Below, piece by piece: positions 12,916 through 23,583 of a stretch of 64,000 nt of DNA. Both the position numbers and the translations under genes were made by a program. Each line of letters opens with the position of its first letter. Positions within the stretch are counted from its first letter, which is position 1. The notes beneath the pieces were generated by a model that saw nothing but the letters and a program-made list of their open reading frames with translations, searched no databases and was not told where the DNA came from. Source of the DNA: Hyperoplus lanceolatus (taxonomy: Eukaryota > Chordata > Actinopteri > Uranoscopiformes > Ammodytidae). The stretch is from the NCBI GenBank assembly GCA_026929865.2, contig CM049402.1, positions 7,187,001 to 7,251,000 on the forward strand, read 5' to 3'.

Positions 12916-13642
12916 CAAGACAATTGTAATTGGTTTAAAGAAATGAAAACAGGCCAGCCCAGTCCCCCCCCACCCATCTTCAAAACGATATAGCATGGTT
13001 CCCAGACCATACTACTACTAGCTGTAGCTTGGACTGGCTGTGAGAGAATAACGTATATGTAGCCTAGTGCTGTGAACAGTTTTAATAATAGAATTATTAT
13101 TCTCATTGTCGTATAATTGGGACATTTTAAGGTTTTACAAATATTTGTTGGGACCCTTTATAATAGGTCCATGGTTAGGACTCAGGACACCCAGCCTGCA
13201 ACCGGAACAATTCCAGACAAACTGAGACATCTGGTCACCTTCCACATGAAGGCACTTCTCCCAGCCAAGAAATAGTCAGGCACAACAACAGAACAATCAT
13301 GTTGCTTTTCCACTTAGCTCTTTTTTTCTTATTTTTTTTTATTAAACCAACAAAATGTGCTGGTCAGTGAATTTTGTTTATGTTTGGACAGGGCTAGGCT
13401 TGTTACACTGCGTGCTAAGCTAACCTAGATAAAAATACTGACAGCAGATTCTTGTGTGTTCCAATAGCCATACGTCCATGCTATTTAGTATGGTAGAAAA
13501 AGATTTAGTTTGTAGAAAGAAGTAAAAAAGAGTATGCAATTCGGTAGCAACATATTTACTGAAGAGGCAGTGTGGTATTAATCTTCCCATCTTGGCAAAG
13601 TTAATAAGCATATTTCGAAACATTTTCCTAAACATTTCTTTA

Positions 13643-14272
13643 AGGCCAGGACACACCAATCCGACTACCCGAAAATCGCGACTGCCGATCCAGGGAGCTC
13701 CAGTCTTCCCGTCGCGGCCGAAAAAGTGCAAAGAACACACTAAACCGACTGCTGACTTTCCGTACGCTCTGCGCTTGCGCGGGACGTAATGTCTCCATAA
13801 CAGCAGGCGGCGCTAATCTGTATTGTGGCCCGAAAAAATACGGAAGCCGGAAATGATGGGACGGCTCTCTAGACCATACACATAGATATTAATACGTATT
13901 TATATTTATGGACCATAAAGAGCACAATTTTTAGCAGAGAGTGTCGAGCATGGTGTCGAGCAGTCAACAAGGGTTGATGCATGTGAGTACTCGCTGAACG
14001 AAACAAACAAACACATTGAAACGATGGCTAACTGTTGTTAGCTGTTTGTGCTACCCGCCTCACTTCCGGGCTTCACTGATTCGCTAGCCTTCCACAAATC
14101 AAATTGCTCCAACTGAAAGACTGTCCGCCGCCGATTAAACATGTTCAATCGGCTCAAAAGAAGCCTGACGACATCTACTATGACCGATTTCACGGCACAC
14201 ACCAAACAGATTCGTGTCCCCGACCCCTCCCGACTCTACGATGGTGATTATCGGGCCGGTGTGTCCTGGCCT
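13643..14272. mobile_element. Harbinger-type MITE in the last intron of the TNF gene
   Basis: This 630-bp element has terminal inverted repeats AGGCCAGGACACACC and GGTGTGTCCTGGCCT, flanked by TTA on both sides (13640-13642 and 14273-14275). It is noticeably richer in CG dinucleotides than its surroundings. No transposase frame is visible. It lies in the unusually long intron (12651-14306) before the truncated last exon. Confidence 0.8.
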
Positions 14273-14306
14273 TTAAGCACCAGCCACACAGTGGTGCCTC
14301 ACTGAC

Positions 14307-14454
14307 CTGCTGTGTAGCACGTGTTAGCAGAAGTAGCGTCATCAGTCATCTCTTGCAGGCAACGCAAGAGCTCGGCTGATGTCCCACCTGTGTCCGAGGA
14401 ACCCCAACTTCGAATGATATGACCCATAACTGTGCTTGGACTTTTGAACAAAAT
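14307..14454 (-). CDS. tnfsf13b-like: TNF ligand exon with MGH...CYTAG
   Basis: Acceptor AATTCACAG|ATT and donor GCAG|GTCAGT. It encodes ILFKSPSTVMGHIIRSW..., then ELLRCLQEM and NTCYTAG, the hallmark BAFF/APRIL middle exon. Length 148 gives phase 1. Confidence 0.88.
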
Positions 14455-14544
14455 CTGTGAATTAAGAAGAACATTAGCAGAACAGATGGAACAAATCTGA
14501 AGTAATATCAATTTAGTTATGCTTAAATTACAGTGACACAATAC

Positions 14545-14657
14545 TTGTCCAAACACCAAGTAATAACCATCTTCTTGGACAGCTATTCTGTTTTGCTTTT
14601 GTGCAATGGCAATTCCCTGCTGTGCAGAAACAGTCCAAGGGATCACTGCTATATTTC
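14545..14657 (-). CDS. tnfsf13b-like: TNF ligand exon with IPWTV...YYLVFGQ
   Basis: Acceptor CCCACAG|GA and donor GGACAA|GTATTG. It encodes NIAVIPWTVSAQQGIAI and EDGYYLVFGQ, the first strands of the TNF fold. Length 113 moves phase 1 to phase 0, as in BAFF. Confidence 0.88.
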
Positions 14658-14741
14658 CTGTGGGAGAAGGCAAGATACACTTATTCAAAATAATGGCATT
14701 CGGTGCGACGCTAAAGCCAAAAGACTTGAATTTCGTTTTAC

Positions 14742-14798
14742 CTCTTATGTCTGGCTGTTTGTTACTGTTAGCCGTTAACTGCAGGAAAGATGTCGGAG
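14742..14798 (-). CDS. tnfsf13b-like: TNF ligand exon with SFLQLTANS
   Basis: Acceptor CTTGTCAG|CT and donor AGAG|GTAAAA. It encodes PTSFLQLTANSNKQPDIR, matching the SFLQLIADS start of the BAFF TNF domain. Confidence 0.85.
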
Positions 14799-14924
14799 CT
14801 GACAAGAGGGAGGAAATAAACATAATACTTTAATTGTATTAACTTAGCATATGCTGTTTATGGTCTCACTAAAAGATTAGACCGTAACAAATGGACACAT
14901 TTTTAGTTCTCAGCTCCAACCCAC

Positions 14925-15012
14925 CTCTGCAGCTGCCCCGTTCCCGTTTCACTCTCCTAGCAGAGACCTTCAGATAACTCTGAGCTCTTTGCAAAGCATT
15001 TGGCTTTATGTC
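14925..15012 (-). CDS. tnfsf13b-like: TNF ligand furin-site exon
   Basis: Acceptor TCTCTCAG|GAC and donor AGAG|GTGGGT. It encodes DIKPNALQRAQSYLKV and then SARRVKRERG, with a consensus furin cleavage site for shedding the ligand. Length 88 gives phase 1, agreeing with the next exon. Confidence 0.8.
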
Positions 15013-15072
15013 CTGAGAGAAAACACAGCATTAGGAGGAAATTTATTATTGCAGCGTTATCTGAATACTCAC

Positions 15073-15120
15073 TAATGGCATAAATCTCAGTAGTGCAATG
15101 ATGTCCAAGATGACTCCATC
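15073..15120 (-). CDS. tnfsf13b-like: Possible small stalk exon of the TNF ligand
   Basis: Acceptor TTACACAG|GAT and donor CCATTA|GTGAGT frame 48 bases, which read DGVILDIIALLRFMPL when joined in phase to the furin exon. Both splice sites look good, but the peptide has no diagnostic feature. Confidence 0.5.
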
Positions 15121-15143
15121 CTGTGTAAGCCACAGTGACATAC

Positions 15144-15357
15144 CTCCCTTGTTGTAGACATCTTGGTAATTTTCCCATTGACTCCCTCAGTATGTGGCTG
15201 ATTTAATTGTAGTTATATCCCTTTGGAGTGTGCGAAAATCATGTTCTAAAACGCTGACTCTGTGCAGCAGGAAAAGACTAAGACAAAACATAAAGGCTGT
15301 TAGTGATAATACCGTATTGTAGAGCATTGTGAGACTTGTGTGACGGACTGGCTGCAT
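15144..15357 (-). CDS. tnfsf13b-like: TNF ligand first exon: membrane anchor and stalk, frame broken
   Basis: The ATG at 15357 opens MQPVRHTSLTMLYNTV, then a hydrophobic helix and the heptad-like stalk LLHRVSVLEHDFRTLQRDI. This frame meets TGA at 15187-15189. The block ends at a good donor, GGGAG|GTATGT. The frame that fits the next exons reads NQPHTEGVNGKITKMSTTRE over its end, so one frameshift or an unseen intron separates the two halves. The start is only about 350 bp from the probable eda polyadenylation site. Confidence 0.6.
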
Positions 15358-15699
15358 GTCCTCAAGTTACTGAAACGGGTGAGGTCACACATCACTTAAC
15401 CCCCCGGAAACCTAAACGCTCAGTTTCAAAATGAGTTTCTAAATGAGGAACCATCTCTGCCGCTCAAGATGGAACTCATTTAGATAGTATGAAAATTACA
15501 GCCAAATTTGCAGTGCATTGGGAAAGTTGCAGTCAAAGTAGAAGCCACTTTTTAATAAAGACAGAGGCCCCCACCCAAAGAACATAATTTTTTCTTGTCA
15601 GTACTTGCGCCAGCAGGGTCCAATCCGAAAAGAAAAAAGTTTTGACCTTTTTAAATCAATACCACCCGCTGCAAAAACACAAACAGACAGACACATGCG

Positions 15700-16896
15700 T
15701 TTAGACAGAACATGAAACATTTTAATCCATCAATCAACTCCATTTACAAAAGTATATCCCATTTTATATACAATATGTACAAAGACGTATAAACAACTAT
15801 CATTTTTCCACATGGATTCATTCATACGGTAACTAAACAATAGCACTGTAACAAAACATATCTCTGATATTCTGCAGGGATGCTGTAGTGCAAATGTGCG
15901 CAAAATATATAGTGCTGTTGCTCTGTGAATACCTTATAACTCCAGTTGTAATGGATTTCTCTCAGCTTTGCATTGATGCCTTTTTATATTTGCTTTGAGC
16001 AATTATAATCATTTTCATCATAACCCATGGGGCATATGGAGTTTTGAACCCCTTGTCACCAATAACTGTTCATAGAATTAAATTAGTTAAAAATATGCCA
16101 AGTACACAAACTGCAAACAAAACATTTTGAATTGCTTTTGGAGATACAAGATTATCATTCAACAGCACTTTAAAATATGTAAATATTAAGTATATGTCAG
16201 CGCAGTGTCCTTCCTTGTTATAAAGAGAGATGCCGTCTGTGTTGACACAAAATGGTGACTATAAATAGAAACTTTTGTTTGAGGAGGACATTCGGCTCAT
16301 TCAATGCGAGGGGAAGCATAACAGTCTCTATGTTGTCCTTTTTTTCAAAATACAGAACTGTGAAAGTGAACAAAAGTCACCCAGGGGCTTCCTCAACTTG
16401 AATCATTCAGAGGGCTTTAAAGGTAGATTCAGCAATTCTGGAGAATGATTGTTTTCAAAATCACTTTTTTTTTGTTGTCAAAAATCAGTTAATATCTCTT
16501 GATAATTTCATACCTCATGATTCGCTACATGTGCGTACTGTGTGCGTTTTAAAATAAAAGAAGACAGAAAAGAGTGTGAATACGAAGACTAGACTCTATA
16601 AAATGGTATGTAAACAAAGCGGGCCCTCCGTAGCTAGCAAGATACCTCGCTTACAGAGCCTAGGCTGTGTATTACAGGGCACACAAAGTAAGGACAGGTA
16701 GCGGACTGTGAGGAGACATTCACTTTTAGATTTAGACAAAAATTGATTTTCACAACATTGCGTTCTCCAGAATTGCTGACTCCACCTTTTTAAGTTGCCT
16801 CTAAACAGGGGCAATACTCGTGCTTGGCAGTTGCTTGTTACTGATTGGACCTTCGTGAGACACTGTTCAGAGGGGGCCGGTGTGACGGCGTAGTTT
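15700..16896 (-). other. eda: Probable eda 3' UTR
   Basis: This is the sequence after the eda stop codon. A minus-strand ATTAAA polyadenylation signal lies at 15721-15726. The probable UTR contains a copy of the palindromic MITE (16419-16789). Confidence 0.5.
16419..16789. mobile_element. Palindromic MITE, eda-locus family copy A
   Basis: Its ends are imperfect inverted repeats, AAAGGTAGATTCAGCAATTCT and AGAATTGCTGACTCCACCTTT. Inner landmarks ACAGAGCCTAGGCTGTGTATTA and ACAGGTAGCGGA are shared with copies B (18041) and C (20354). It is non-coding. Target duplication is ambiguous. Confidence 0.8.
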
Positions 16897-17157
16897 TCAG
16901 TTCTGTCCAGCAGAGGGAGCCTCTCCAAGTCTGACGCTGCCCAGGAAGGTGGTGTGGTTGGTCATGCTGATGAGCGTGTCCTCGTACACTATGCGTATGG
17001 AGATCCTCTGGCCCGCGCGCAGCAGGCTCACGCCGGCCGTGTAGCAGGTGTTGAACTTGCGCTGGCCCGTCTCGATGCTGCAGGTGCAGCGCAGGAACGG
17101 GTTGGAGTCCACCATCACCTCATAGCTGGCAATGTCCGTGAAGTTGAGGTAGTACAC
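16897..17157 (-). CDS. eda: eda exon 8: end of TNF domain
   Basis: Acceptor CGCCCAG|GTG. It encodes VYYLNFTDIASYEVMVD, then SIETGQRKFNTCYTAGVSLL and the ending GSVRLGEAPSAGQN. Human EDA ends GAIRLGEAPAS. It holds the receptor-binding strands and the conserved CYTAG cysteine. Confidence 0.97.
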   Translation of the reverse strand: MYYLNFTDIASYEVMVDSNPFLRCTCSIETGQRKFNTCYTAGVSLLRAGQRISIRIVYEDTLISMTNHTTFLGSVRLGEAPSAGQN

Positions 17158-17512
17158 CTGGGCGGGAGAGCGGAGAGCAGGAATGAAACTCACAGACAAG
17201 ACTTGATGAGAGGGGTAGTCAAAACACACGGTCCACATGATATTTAAAGAGCTTATTTAATAAAAGCCGAAACAGCTGGGATATCACTGTGTAGCCAAAC
17301 AAGGCTTTGGGTTATAGAGGTTCACATTATACCCACAGGGGAGGGGGGGGAGTTGGAGAAAAATAAATATGCCTCATAGTGTAACTCAGACATGTAAGGA
17401 TAATGAAAAGCAAGCATGGGTTTTATCTTAAGCTTAACTACAGAGCAACTGTCAGTTCACTTTTGACTCTGATCTATAAATTATAAGGAGTTACGTCAAG
17501 GACCGTACTCAC

Positions 17513-17643
17513 TTCTACCTGACTATAGATGAAGTAGACACCGTCCAGCAGCACTTCCAGCTCTCCGGAGCGCGAGTGCATTTTGAAGACGCGGTGATGG
17601 ATGGACACCATCTTCCAGTTCCTTAAGATGCCTTCGGACAGAT
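17513..17643 (-). CDS. eda: eda exon 7: TNF domain, A1/A2 switch
   Basis: Acceptor TTTAG|AT. It encodes [19 protein letters not shown], then [14 protein letters not shown] and VYFIYSQVE. Two donors lie six bases apart: CAG|GTAGAA (after SQ) and GAA|GTGAGT (after SQVE). In mammals this choice produces the A2 and A1 isoforms. Confidence 0.97.
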
Positions 17644-18040
17644 CTAAACAACATGTCACAAACAAGCAAACAAACAAACAAAGGAGTGAGGGAGGGGTGG
17701 CGGGGCACACACACACACAGTCAACACAAACAGCCATCAGCCATGTTTAACTGCAACCAGAGCACAGCGCTGACAGAGAATGTAAACCCGCTAATGATGC
17801 TTACACTCCTGTGGCAAGAGTGATGCAGCATAACTTGAATCTGCTAGCATGCAAGGCTTCTGCTCTTGACCCGAGTTAACACGTGTCTGCCTTGTAATGT
17901 AAGACTACACCTGTATACTAATCCTCTAATAGCTGTGGGATTACTTTAGCGCTGCCATAAGCCTACATAATCTTGTATAGGAAATATTGGTGGCAAGTTA
18001 CATTCAGCCCTAGATCTTCGGTTGTGTAAGTGATTGTGTT

Positions 18041-18333
18041 AAAGGTGGAGTCTGTCAGTAATTCTGGAGAAAGTTTTTTGTCAAAATCAGTGAATTACTC
18101 CTCACAATTCTACTACCTGTCTGCACTGTGCACAGGGCTCTGTAACCTGGTATTCAAATGGGCCAATTGTAGCTTTTAACATTCCCATTTACAGAGCCTA
18201 GGCTATGTATTAACACTATTAAACATTTTTTTTTCAGCGCACAAACAGCACAGTACAATGGGGAGATATTCACTGATTTGGACAACAACTGATTTTGACA
18301 ACAAGCATTCTCCAGAATCGCTGCCTCCGCCTT
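18041..18333. mobile_element. Palindromic MITE, eda-locus family copy B
   Basis: It starts AAAGGTGGAGTCTGTCAG and ends with CTCCAGAATCGCTGCCTCC. It sits in eda intron 6 and shares the ACAGAGCCTAGGCT landmark with copies A and C. Confidence 0.8.
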
Positions 18334-18609
18334 AAACCTACCGTTAGGCGACCGAATAAAAGGAAATATCTCGAAGAACATCTGGCACTTAAAAATCTCC
18401 AGTGCAAACCTTTTTTAATGCAACCGAATGCTGACAGTTCACAGGAGCTTTGATTTATACTGGGGGTAAATCTGTGGTCTAGCAAGGGATGTGTACAGCG
18501 CAACAGTTGCAGAGCCCGGGTCGTTTAGAAGGCTAAGGCATGTTTTTTTTTTTGTCTCAAACAACGGCGGTGCGACAACAACAAAGAAAATACACAGAAA
18601 AAAACCCAC

Positions 18610-18661
18610 CTTCTCTCACTTGGATGGTCGTCTCCTGTCCTTGCAAATGAACCACTGCAGG
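18610..18661 (-). CDS. eda: eda exon 6: start of TNF domain
   Basis: Acceptor TTCCAG|CCT and donor AGAAG|GTGGGT. The 52 bases encode PAVVHLQGQETTIQVRE, nearly identical to human PAVVHLQGQGSAIQVK. Confidence 0.97.
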
Positions 18662-18772
18662 CTGGAAAAAAAAGAAGATCTCTGGTGACTAATTTTGGAT
18701 GCACAGTGAAACGAGCGAACAGCTGTTTCATCAGGGGTAAGAATTGAATTTCAACAGGGTGACATAATCTAC

Positions 18773-18807
18773 CTGGTATTCCTTTGTTTTGGTCTTATCG
18801 GCAACTC
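18773..18807 (-). CDS. eda: eda exon 5: linker micro-exon
   Basis: Acceptor CTTGCAG|GA and donor CCAG|GTAGAT. The 35 bases encode VADKTKTKEYQ between collagen stalk and TNF domain, and match the human exon in length. The intron to exon 6 is only 111 bp. Confidence 0.93.
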
Positions 18808-20076
18808 CTGCAAGAACAAGAGAAAGAAACATTATAACTCTTTTGGCCTTTCCAACGCCGGCCACAAGAGAAGAGAAAAAGATGATTAAAACAAAACAAA
18901 CACAAGACATAGTTGAAAAGATAGATCACTGCAATCCCAAACTGTTGTTTGACGTCCCGAAAACTCTCACCGTGAACCCAACGAGTTCATCACTTTTTGA
19001 CAACTAGAGCCCCTTTCTAGTGTGGGAAAGCGTGTCTCACATGCGGGAATAGGTCTGTAATCTAAGAACACATCTCTTAGCTCGTGGGTGTATCCAAGTG
19101 CTCTTGGCTCCAGTAAAATTCAATCACTTTTCCAGCACTTATAAGATAAAAGATCAACTTTTTCAAAAACCCCAAAGCTTTAAATACACTATACTGTATA
19201 TCTATATATTAAAAAAGGGAAATGTTAGAAATCTTAACTTATCGACAAAATAGTACGGTGTACATAAAATGTATATTGAGAATCACCTGATAAGGCTTTT
19301 GAAGAAAAACACTTGGATTTTCCATAGAAATATTAATATAAAAAGAAGATTAAACACTAAAACCTTATATAACGAAGTATGTCCTATGTGTCCTGTATAA
19401 TTTCTGGAATCATTTGTAGACATATGGAAGCCCAATTTAATCCAATCTGCTGAATATAAATCAACATGAAGAAAAATGTGTGTAAACTAGTCATTACTTT
19501 TTTGACAGTCTGGTGACCAATATTTAGAACATCCAGAATTTCCAGTGATTGAAATTGAAATGCTTTAATGATCCTTTGCAGGAAATTACAGTGTCACATA
19601 AACAGCGTCTGGACAGACATAACAACACACATATTCCCTCATAGCTAAAATACTTAAAAGATAAAAACAATAAATACAATAATAAATACTAAAAAGTGCA
19701 AAGTTATATTTGTGCATTATAAAATCGAATGGCAGCTGGTATGCAGGACTTCCTGTAGCGCTCTGTTTTGCACATTGGTGCAATTAGTCTTTTACTGAAT
19801 GTACTGTTCTTGATGACCTTCAGGGCGTGGAGTGGGTGAGTGGGTGGGTTCAGATTTCAAGCACATTTCAAATCTTGGCTGGTATTGCATCGACGGTGAC
19901 CCCCATCTCAACCTATACTATCTTCCAAAATGGAAAACTCAAGGAGATATGCGAAAAGCCAAATTTCAATGTGCCCTGTGTACAATTGACTAGCTTATTA
20001 CTTTGAAGCAACATTTAAAATCTAAAATGTTTCCAAACTTTCCAGACTCCATACGAAGTGTGTGGCGTTTAAATAC

Positions 20077-20247
20077 CTGCTGGCCCTTGAGTGCCGGGAG
20101 GTCCCTGTGGCCCGGGGGGTCCAGGGGGTCCGGCTGGCCCCACGGCGTTGCTCCCAGGAATACCGGGGATTCCAGGGATGCCCGGTGGCCCCTGAGGGCC
20201 CGGGGGACCAGGCGGACCAGGGGGCCCCGGTATCGACCTCTTTTTCC
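20077..20247 (-). CDS. eda: eda exon 4: collagen-like stalk
   Basis: Acceptor CTTTCCAG|GG and donor AGCAG|GTATTT. After KKRSI it encodes about 17 Gly-X-Y triplets ([19 protein letters not shown]...), broken once by SNAV. The collagen part bundles ligand trimers. Human exon 4 has the same [10 protein letters not shown] run. Confidence 0.97.
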
Positions 20248-20353
20248 CTGGAAAGAAAGAAAGAAAGCAAAACGGTTGGCATAACTTAAAACTAATCAGG
20301 TATGACATTTTTTGGACTGTCGAGTCAATTTAATTCATATGGCTCGATATGTC

Positions 20354-20681
20354 AAAGGTGGATTCTCAGCGATTCTGGAGAATTCTTGTTGGCACTTTAG
20401 GTTGAAAACAAGTGAATAGCTCATCACGATCCGCTACCTGTATGAACTGTGTTTGTGCAGTGTTAAAAGACAGCCTAGGCTCTGTAAACTGCATGTTGCT
20501 AGCTACTGCAGGCCCCCTTTGCTTATCTACCAGTTAACAAAGCCTAGGCTGTGTATTAACACTGGATTTTTCTTCCAGCGCACAGTACTGACAGGTAGCG
20601 GATCGTGAGGAGATATTCACTGATTTTGACAAAAAGTGATTTTGAGAACAAGTGTTCTCTGGAATCGCTGACTCCACCTTT
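20354..20681. mobile_element. Palindromic MITE, eda-locus family copy C
   Basis: Ends AAAGGTGGATTCTCAGCGATT and GGAATCGCTGACTCCACCTTT form terminal inverted repeats. It lies in eda intron 3 and is closely related to copies A and B. Confidence 0.82.
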
Positions 20682-20943
20682 CAATTTGCCTCCCTAGGGC
20701 TTACAATCTGTAATACAAGCATGTGCACGGACTGTGAATTCTGGTATGAATCAAGCCGCGAGGCAGAAGCAATGTCCCTGATGGATGGAATCAAACATTG
20801 AAAGCTTGTCATTCACTTTAAGCCAAACACGGTTATTGGATTTCGACCGACATCTCAAGGATGCCTGCGGAAGAGAGAGGTAAGCATGTAGCGGTGGAAT
20901 CAATGACCAAGATAACTGGAACCTAGGCTGAAATATGTATTAC

Positions 20944-20982
20944 CTTTTTTCTTCTCTTTCCTTCTTTCCCTCCCAGTCGATT
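20944..20982 (-). CDS. eda: eda exon 3: basic micro-exon
   Basis: Acceptor CTTACAG|AA and donor AAAG|GTAATA frame 39 bases encoding ESTGRERRKEKKK. This corresponds to the lysine-rich stretch (KNKKKGKK) before the collagen domain in mammals, a proposed heparan-sulphate binding patch. Phase is 1 on both sides, so the collagen exon stays in frame. Confidence 0.88.
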
Positions 20983-21726
20983 CTGTAAGATACAAAAACA
21001 GTGTGATTAAGCTTGAAATGGTCTCCTGGACAATTATCATCTCAGATAACATCTCCAGTATCCCACTCATTGCGTTTAGGTATCCTACACAGGGGTAAAA
21101 TAACATATTCAGATGTTCAGCACTGAACACTGGAGTGGAGGTATGTCAGTCTGTGGTATCTTCTAGTGTAGTAATTTGTAAGTGTGGTTTCACCTCCTCT
21201 GTATGAACAAGTGCCTTAAGCATTCACAGGCAGTGGAACTGGAGAAGATCATTAGAGAGATACTTTATCCTGCCAAAATCCTTTTTCTTTGAATTAAGCC
21301 CAGATGGAGAATGCAGATGAAAGTGTGTCTACATGTGTGTATGTGTGTGTGTGCATGTCTCCCGCTTTTACAACCAAGTGTACGTGTGTGCATGCATGGA
21401 TGTTGGTGGGGCATCTATGTCAATGCTTGAAAGACAAAATGCACTTAGTGTGCATCTGTGTGTATGTGCATGTGCGCTCTCTGAGCTGAAGAATCCTTTT
21501 CAAAAAGCAGTCTCGCTGCTTTTGTGTTTACCATGTCATTACAACTACAAAGGCCATTTAACCTTAAAACCTCACAGTTTGAGTCCCCCTCAAACATATG
21601 GCCAGTATTTCTCCTCTGGCTAAATGACTGGATGCATCCGCATAGATTTCTCTTAACGAGCAGCCCCTATCTGGAATCTGGTGCCCGTTAGGAGTGCCCA
21701 GAAAGCACACATACATACGCACACGT

Positions 21727-21836
<110 letters not shown>

Positions 21837-22704
21837 CTAAGGCTGAGATTACAAAAGGCTTTGTCTGTGGGCTGAGAGCAGAGGAGAGACCTGGGAATGA
21901 TTAGTGTTTAGAGGCTCGGGACTTTACTGATTTATGTAGAAAGTCTCAAAGGTGAGTTTTTTTTCTAATTTAAACACAATCACTAAACTTCCCCCCAAGT
22001 ATTCGGTGTCACGCCACAGACATTGGAATGCCTTGTGATCATGCTGCACTTGTTGCTCTCAGACATGAAACATCAAAGGCCCTCGCCGTTTTATTTGCAT
22101 AGCTCACATTCTAAACAAAAACTACAAAAGCAAATTTCAGACATATTGGCCATATGGTTTTTCGGTGGAGCTATTGATTACGATAAATCAATTTGAATTT
22201 CCCATGGAATTAATGAAAGCCAGCAAAGCGCCTGGGATGATAACCTCTTTCAGAAAAATTGCCAACTGCTTCTTTGAAATTACTGCATGTTCTACAAAGT
22301 GATTCCGCCCCCCCCACTCCAACAACCCCTCATCATCATAGTTTTTGATGGTTCGGACGTGACCGATAACACAGATGGATTCCAAAGTCTGCTGTAGATA
22401 CAAAATTATATTTTTGGGGACCTGGTAATATTTTGAGACATGGGGAAATAAACACAGGCTTCGCTGTCTGTTTCAAATTGGTGAAACCCTCCCAAAACCT
22501 CTTGTTGTCCTTGTTTGCCGTCCAAGTAATAATCAATCCCATTCCATTCAATCTCTTGCTCTATAAACTCGGCAACACTATGTGGTGGAGCTGCTTTGTT
22601 AAGTAAGCACAAAACATTTAAATACAATAATAAATTCCCCCAAAAGTGAGAAACCATAGGACACAGCTTTTCAAAATGTAAGAGCCCTTGAGCCAACTGA
22701 AAGC

Positions 22705-23583
22705 TAGGGCTGGCCCGAATATCATTTTACAGGCTTCGAATATTCGTTAGATTTTCCGAGCGAATATTCGAGTACTCTTTCTAAAAAAACACACCATCAA
22801 AACCGACATTAATAATCCAAATGTACTCACTGAAACCGAGTGTGTGAGCCGAGACAGTAAGCTGCGTAGTTTGTTGATAGTTTAATAACTTTCGAATGGT
22901 AATGAAGTCGGAGTTCCTTACTTTTTCCCGTAACCCTTACAGGAGCTTATCAATTCAACCCGGAACATGCATCTTTTCGGGGATTTATAAATCCATACAA
23001 AGGTCCAATATTGATAGTCTTTTGTGTCCATATTATATCCATTATTGACCGCGTATTCCCATGATGCAAGCAAGTCAGTGTTGATGATGGGCGATAGCAG
23101 CACTGCATTACGAACATAGACAAACAGCTAAGGTAAGCTAACGTTAGCATTACGCCAATCATTAGGCTACTTTTCCTTCCAAAATCGCGCTATTGTTGTG
23201 TTATAGAGTTAAGAGGACACATAATCTATTTTTCCTCCATCTCTCTCTCCCTACTGCGCTTGGTGCCGCTTTAGTTTGCCTCGCTCTGGTAACATCACAT
23301 AGCCAACTACAGCTGATATCACTGGTTGTGCTTTGAAAGGTCAGCAGCCAACTAGGTTAAAGTTCAAATAATTTGATAATATATTTTAAATGTAAGTCTA
23401 ATGTGTATTTTACAATTGTTGTATAACTTGTGTATCTAATCATTTTTTGCTGACGAAATATGTTGCAGTTTGAGGTGCTTTTGCAAAAAATAACAAATAA
23501 AAAAATCCGAATACTGAATTGAGCTCCGAATACTAATTTATCAAACGAATACTCGGATATTCGAATAATTCGGGCCAGCCCTA
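22705..23583. mobile_element. Non-autonomous hAT element with 8-bp duplication
   Basis: This 879-bp element begins TAGGGCTGGCCCGAATA and ends TTCGGGCCAGCCCTA. The perfect 8-bp target duplication CTGAAAGC lies on both sides (22697-22704 and 23584-23591), diagnostic of hAT transposons. Subterminal regions are full of TTCGAATATTCG-type palindromes. Inside are short frames only, with no transposase. It sits in eda intron 2 about 260 bp from exon 2. Confidence 0.9.

Larger units (their letters stand above)
12535..15357 (-). pseudogene. tnfsf13b-like: BAFF/APRIL/BALM-type TNF ligand, probably disabled
   Basis: Seven exon-like blocks on the minus strand encode a type II TNF-family ligand like BAFF (a B-cell survival factor): 15357-15144, 15120-15073, 15012-14925, 14798-14742, 14657-14545, 14454-14307 and 12650-12565. 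The first has a membrane helix (VLSLTAFMFCLSLFLL) and a stalk. The third has the furin site RRVKR. The next three carry the TNF fold (SFLQLTANS, IPWTVSAQQGIAI, YYLVFGQ, MGHIIRS, LLRCLQEM, NTCYTAG) with correct splice sites and phases. The last has VQLHQGDELELVIP. Two defects stand out. An in-frame TGA at 12565-12567 falls just before the TFFGVVQLN strand, whose own stop is at 12535. The stalk frame also runs into TGA at 15187, while the downstream exons need a different frame. The long loop seen in BAFF is short here, so fish BALM is the nearest relative. It could still be a live allele with an unrecognised exon structure. Confidence 0.7.

Noticed and set aside
14957-15178. 73-codon frame MGKLPRCLQQ... 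as the TNF gene start
   Set aside because: It runs through introns in the wrong frame. The splice-consistent reading gives the furin site RRVKR instead.
16954-17247. Plus-strand 97-codon frame opposite eda exon 8
   Set aside because: It is the antisense shadow of a GC-rich coding exon on the minus strand.
20003-20289. Plus-strand frames at the collagen exon
   Set aside because: They are antisense to the Gly-X-Y repeats of eda exon 4.
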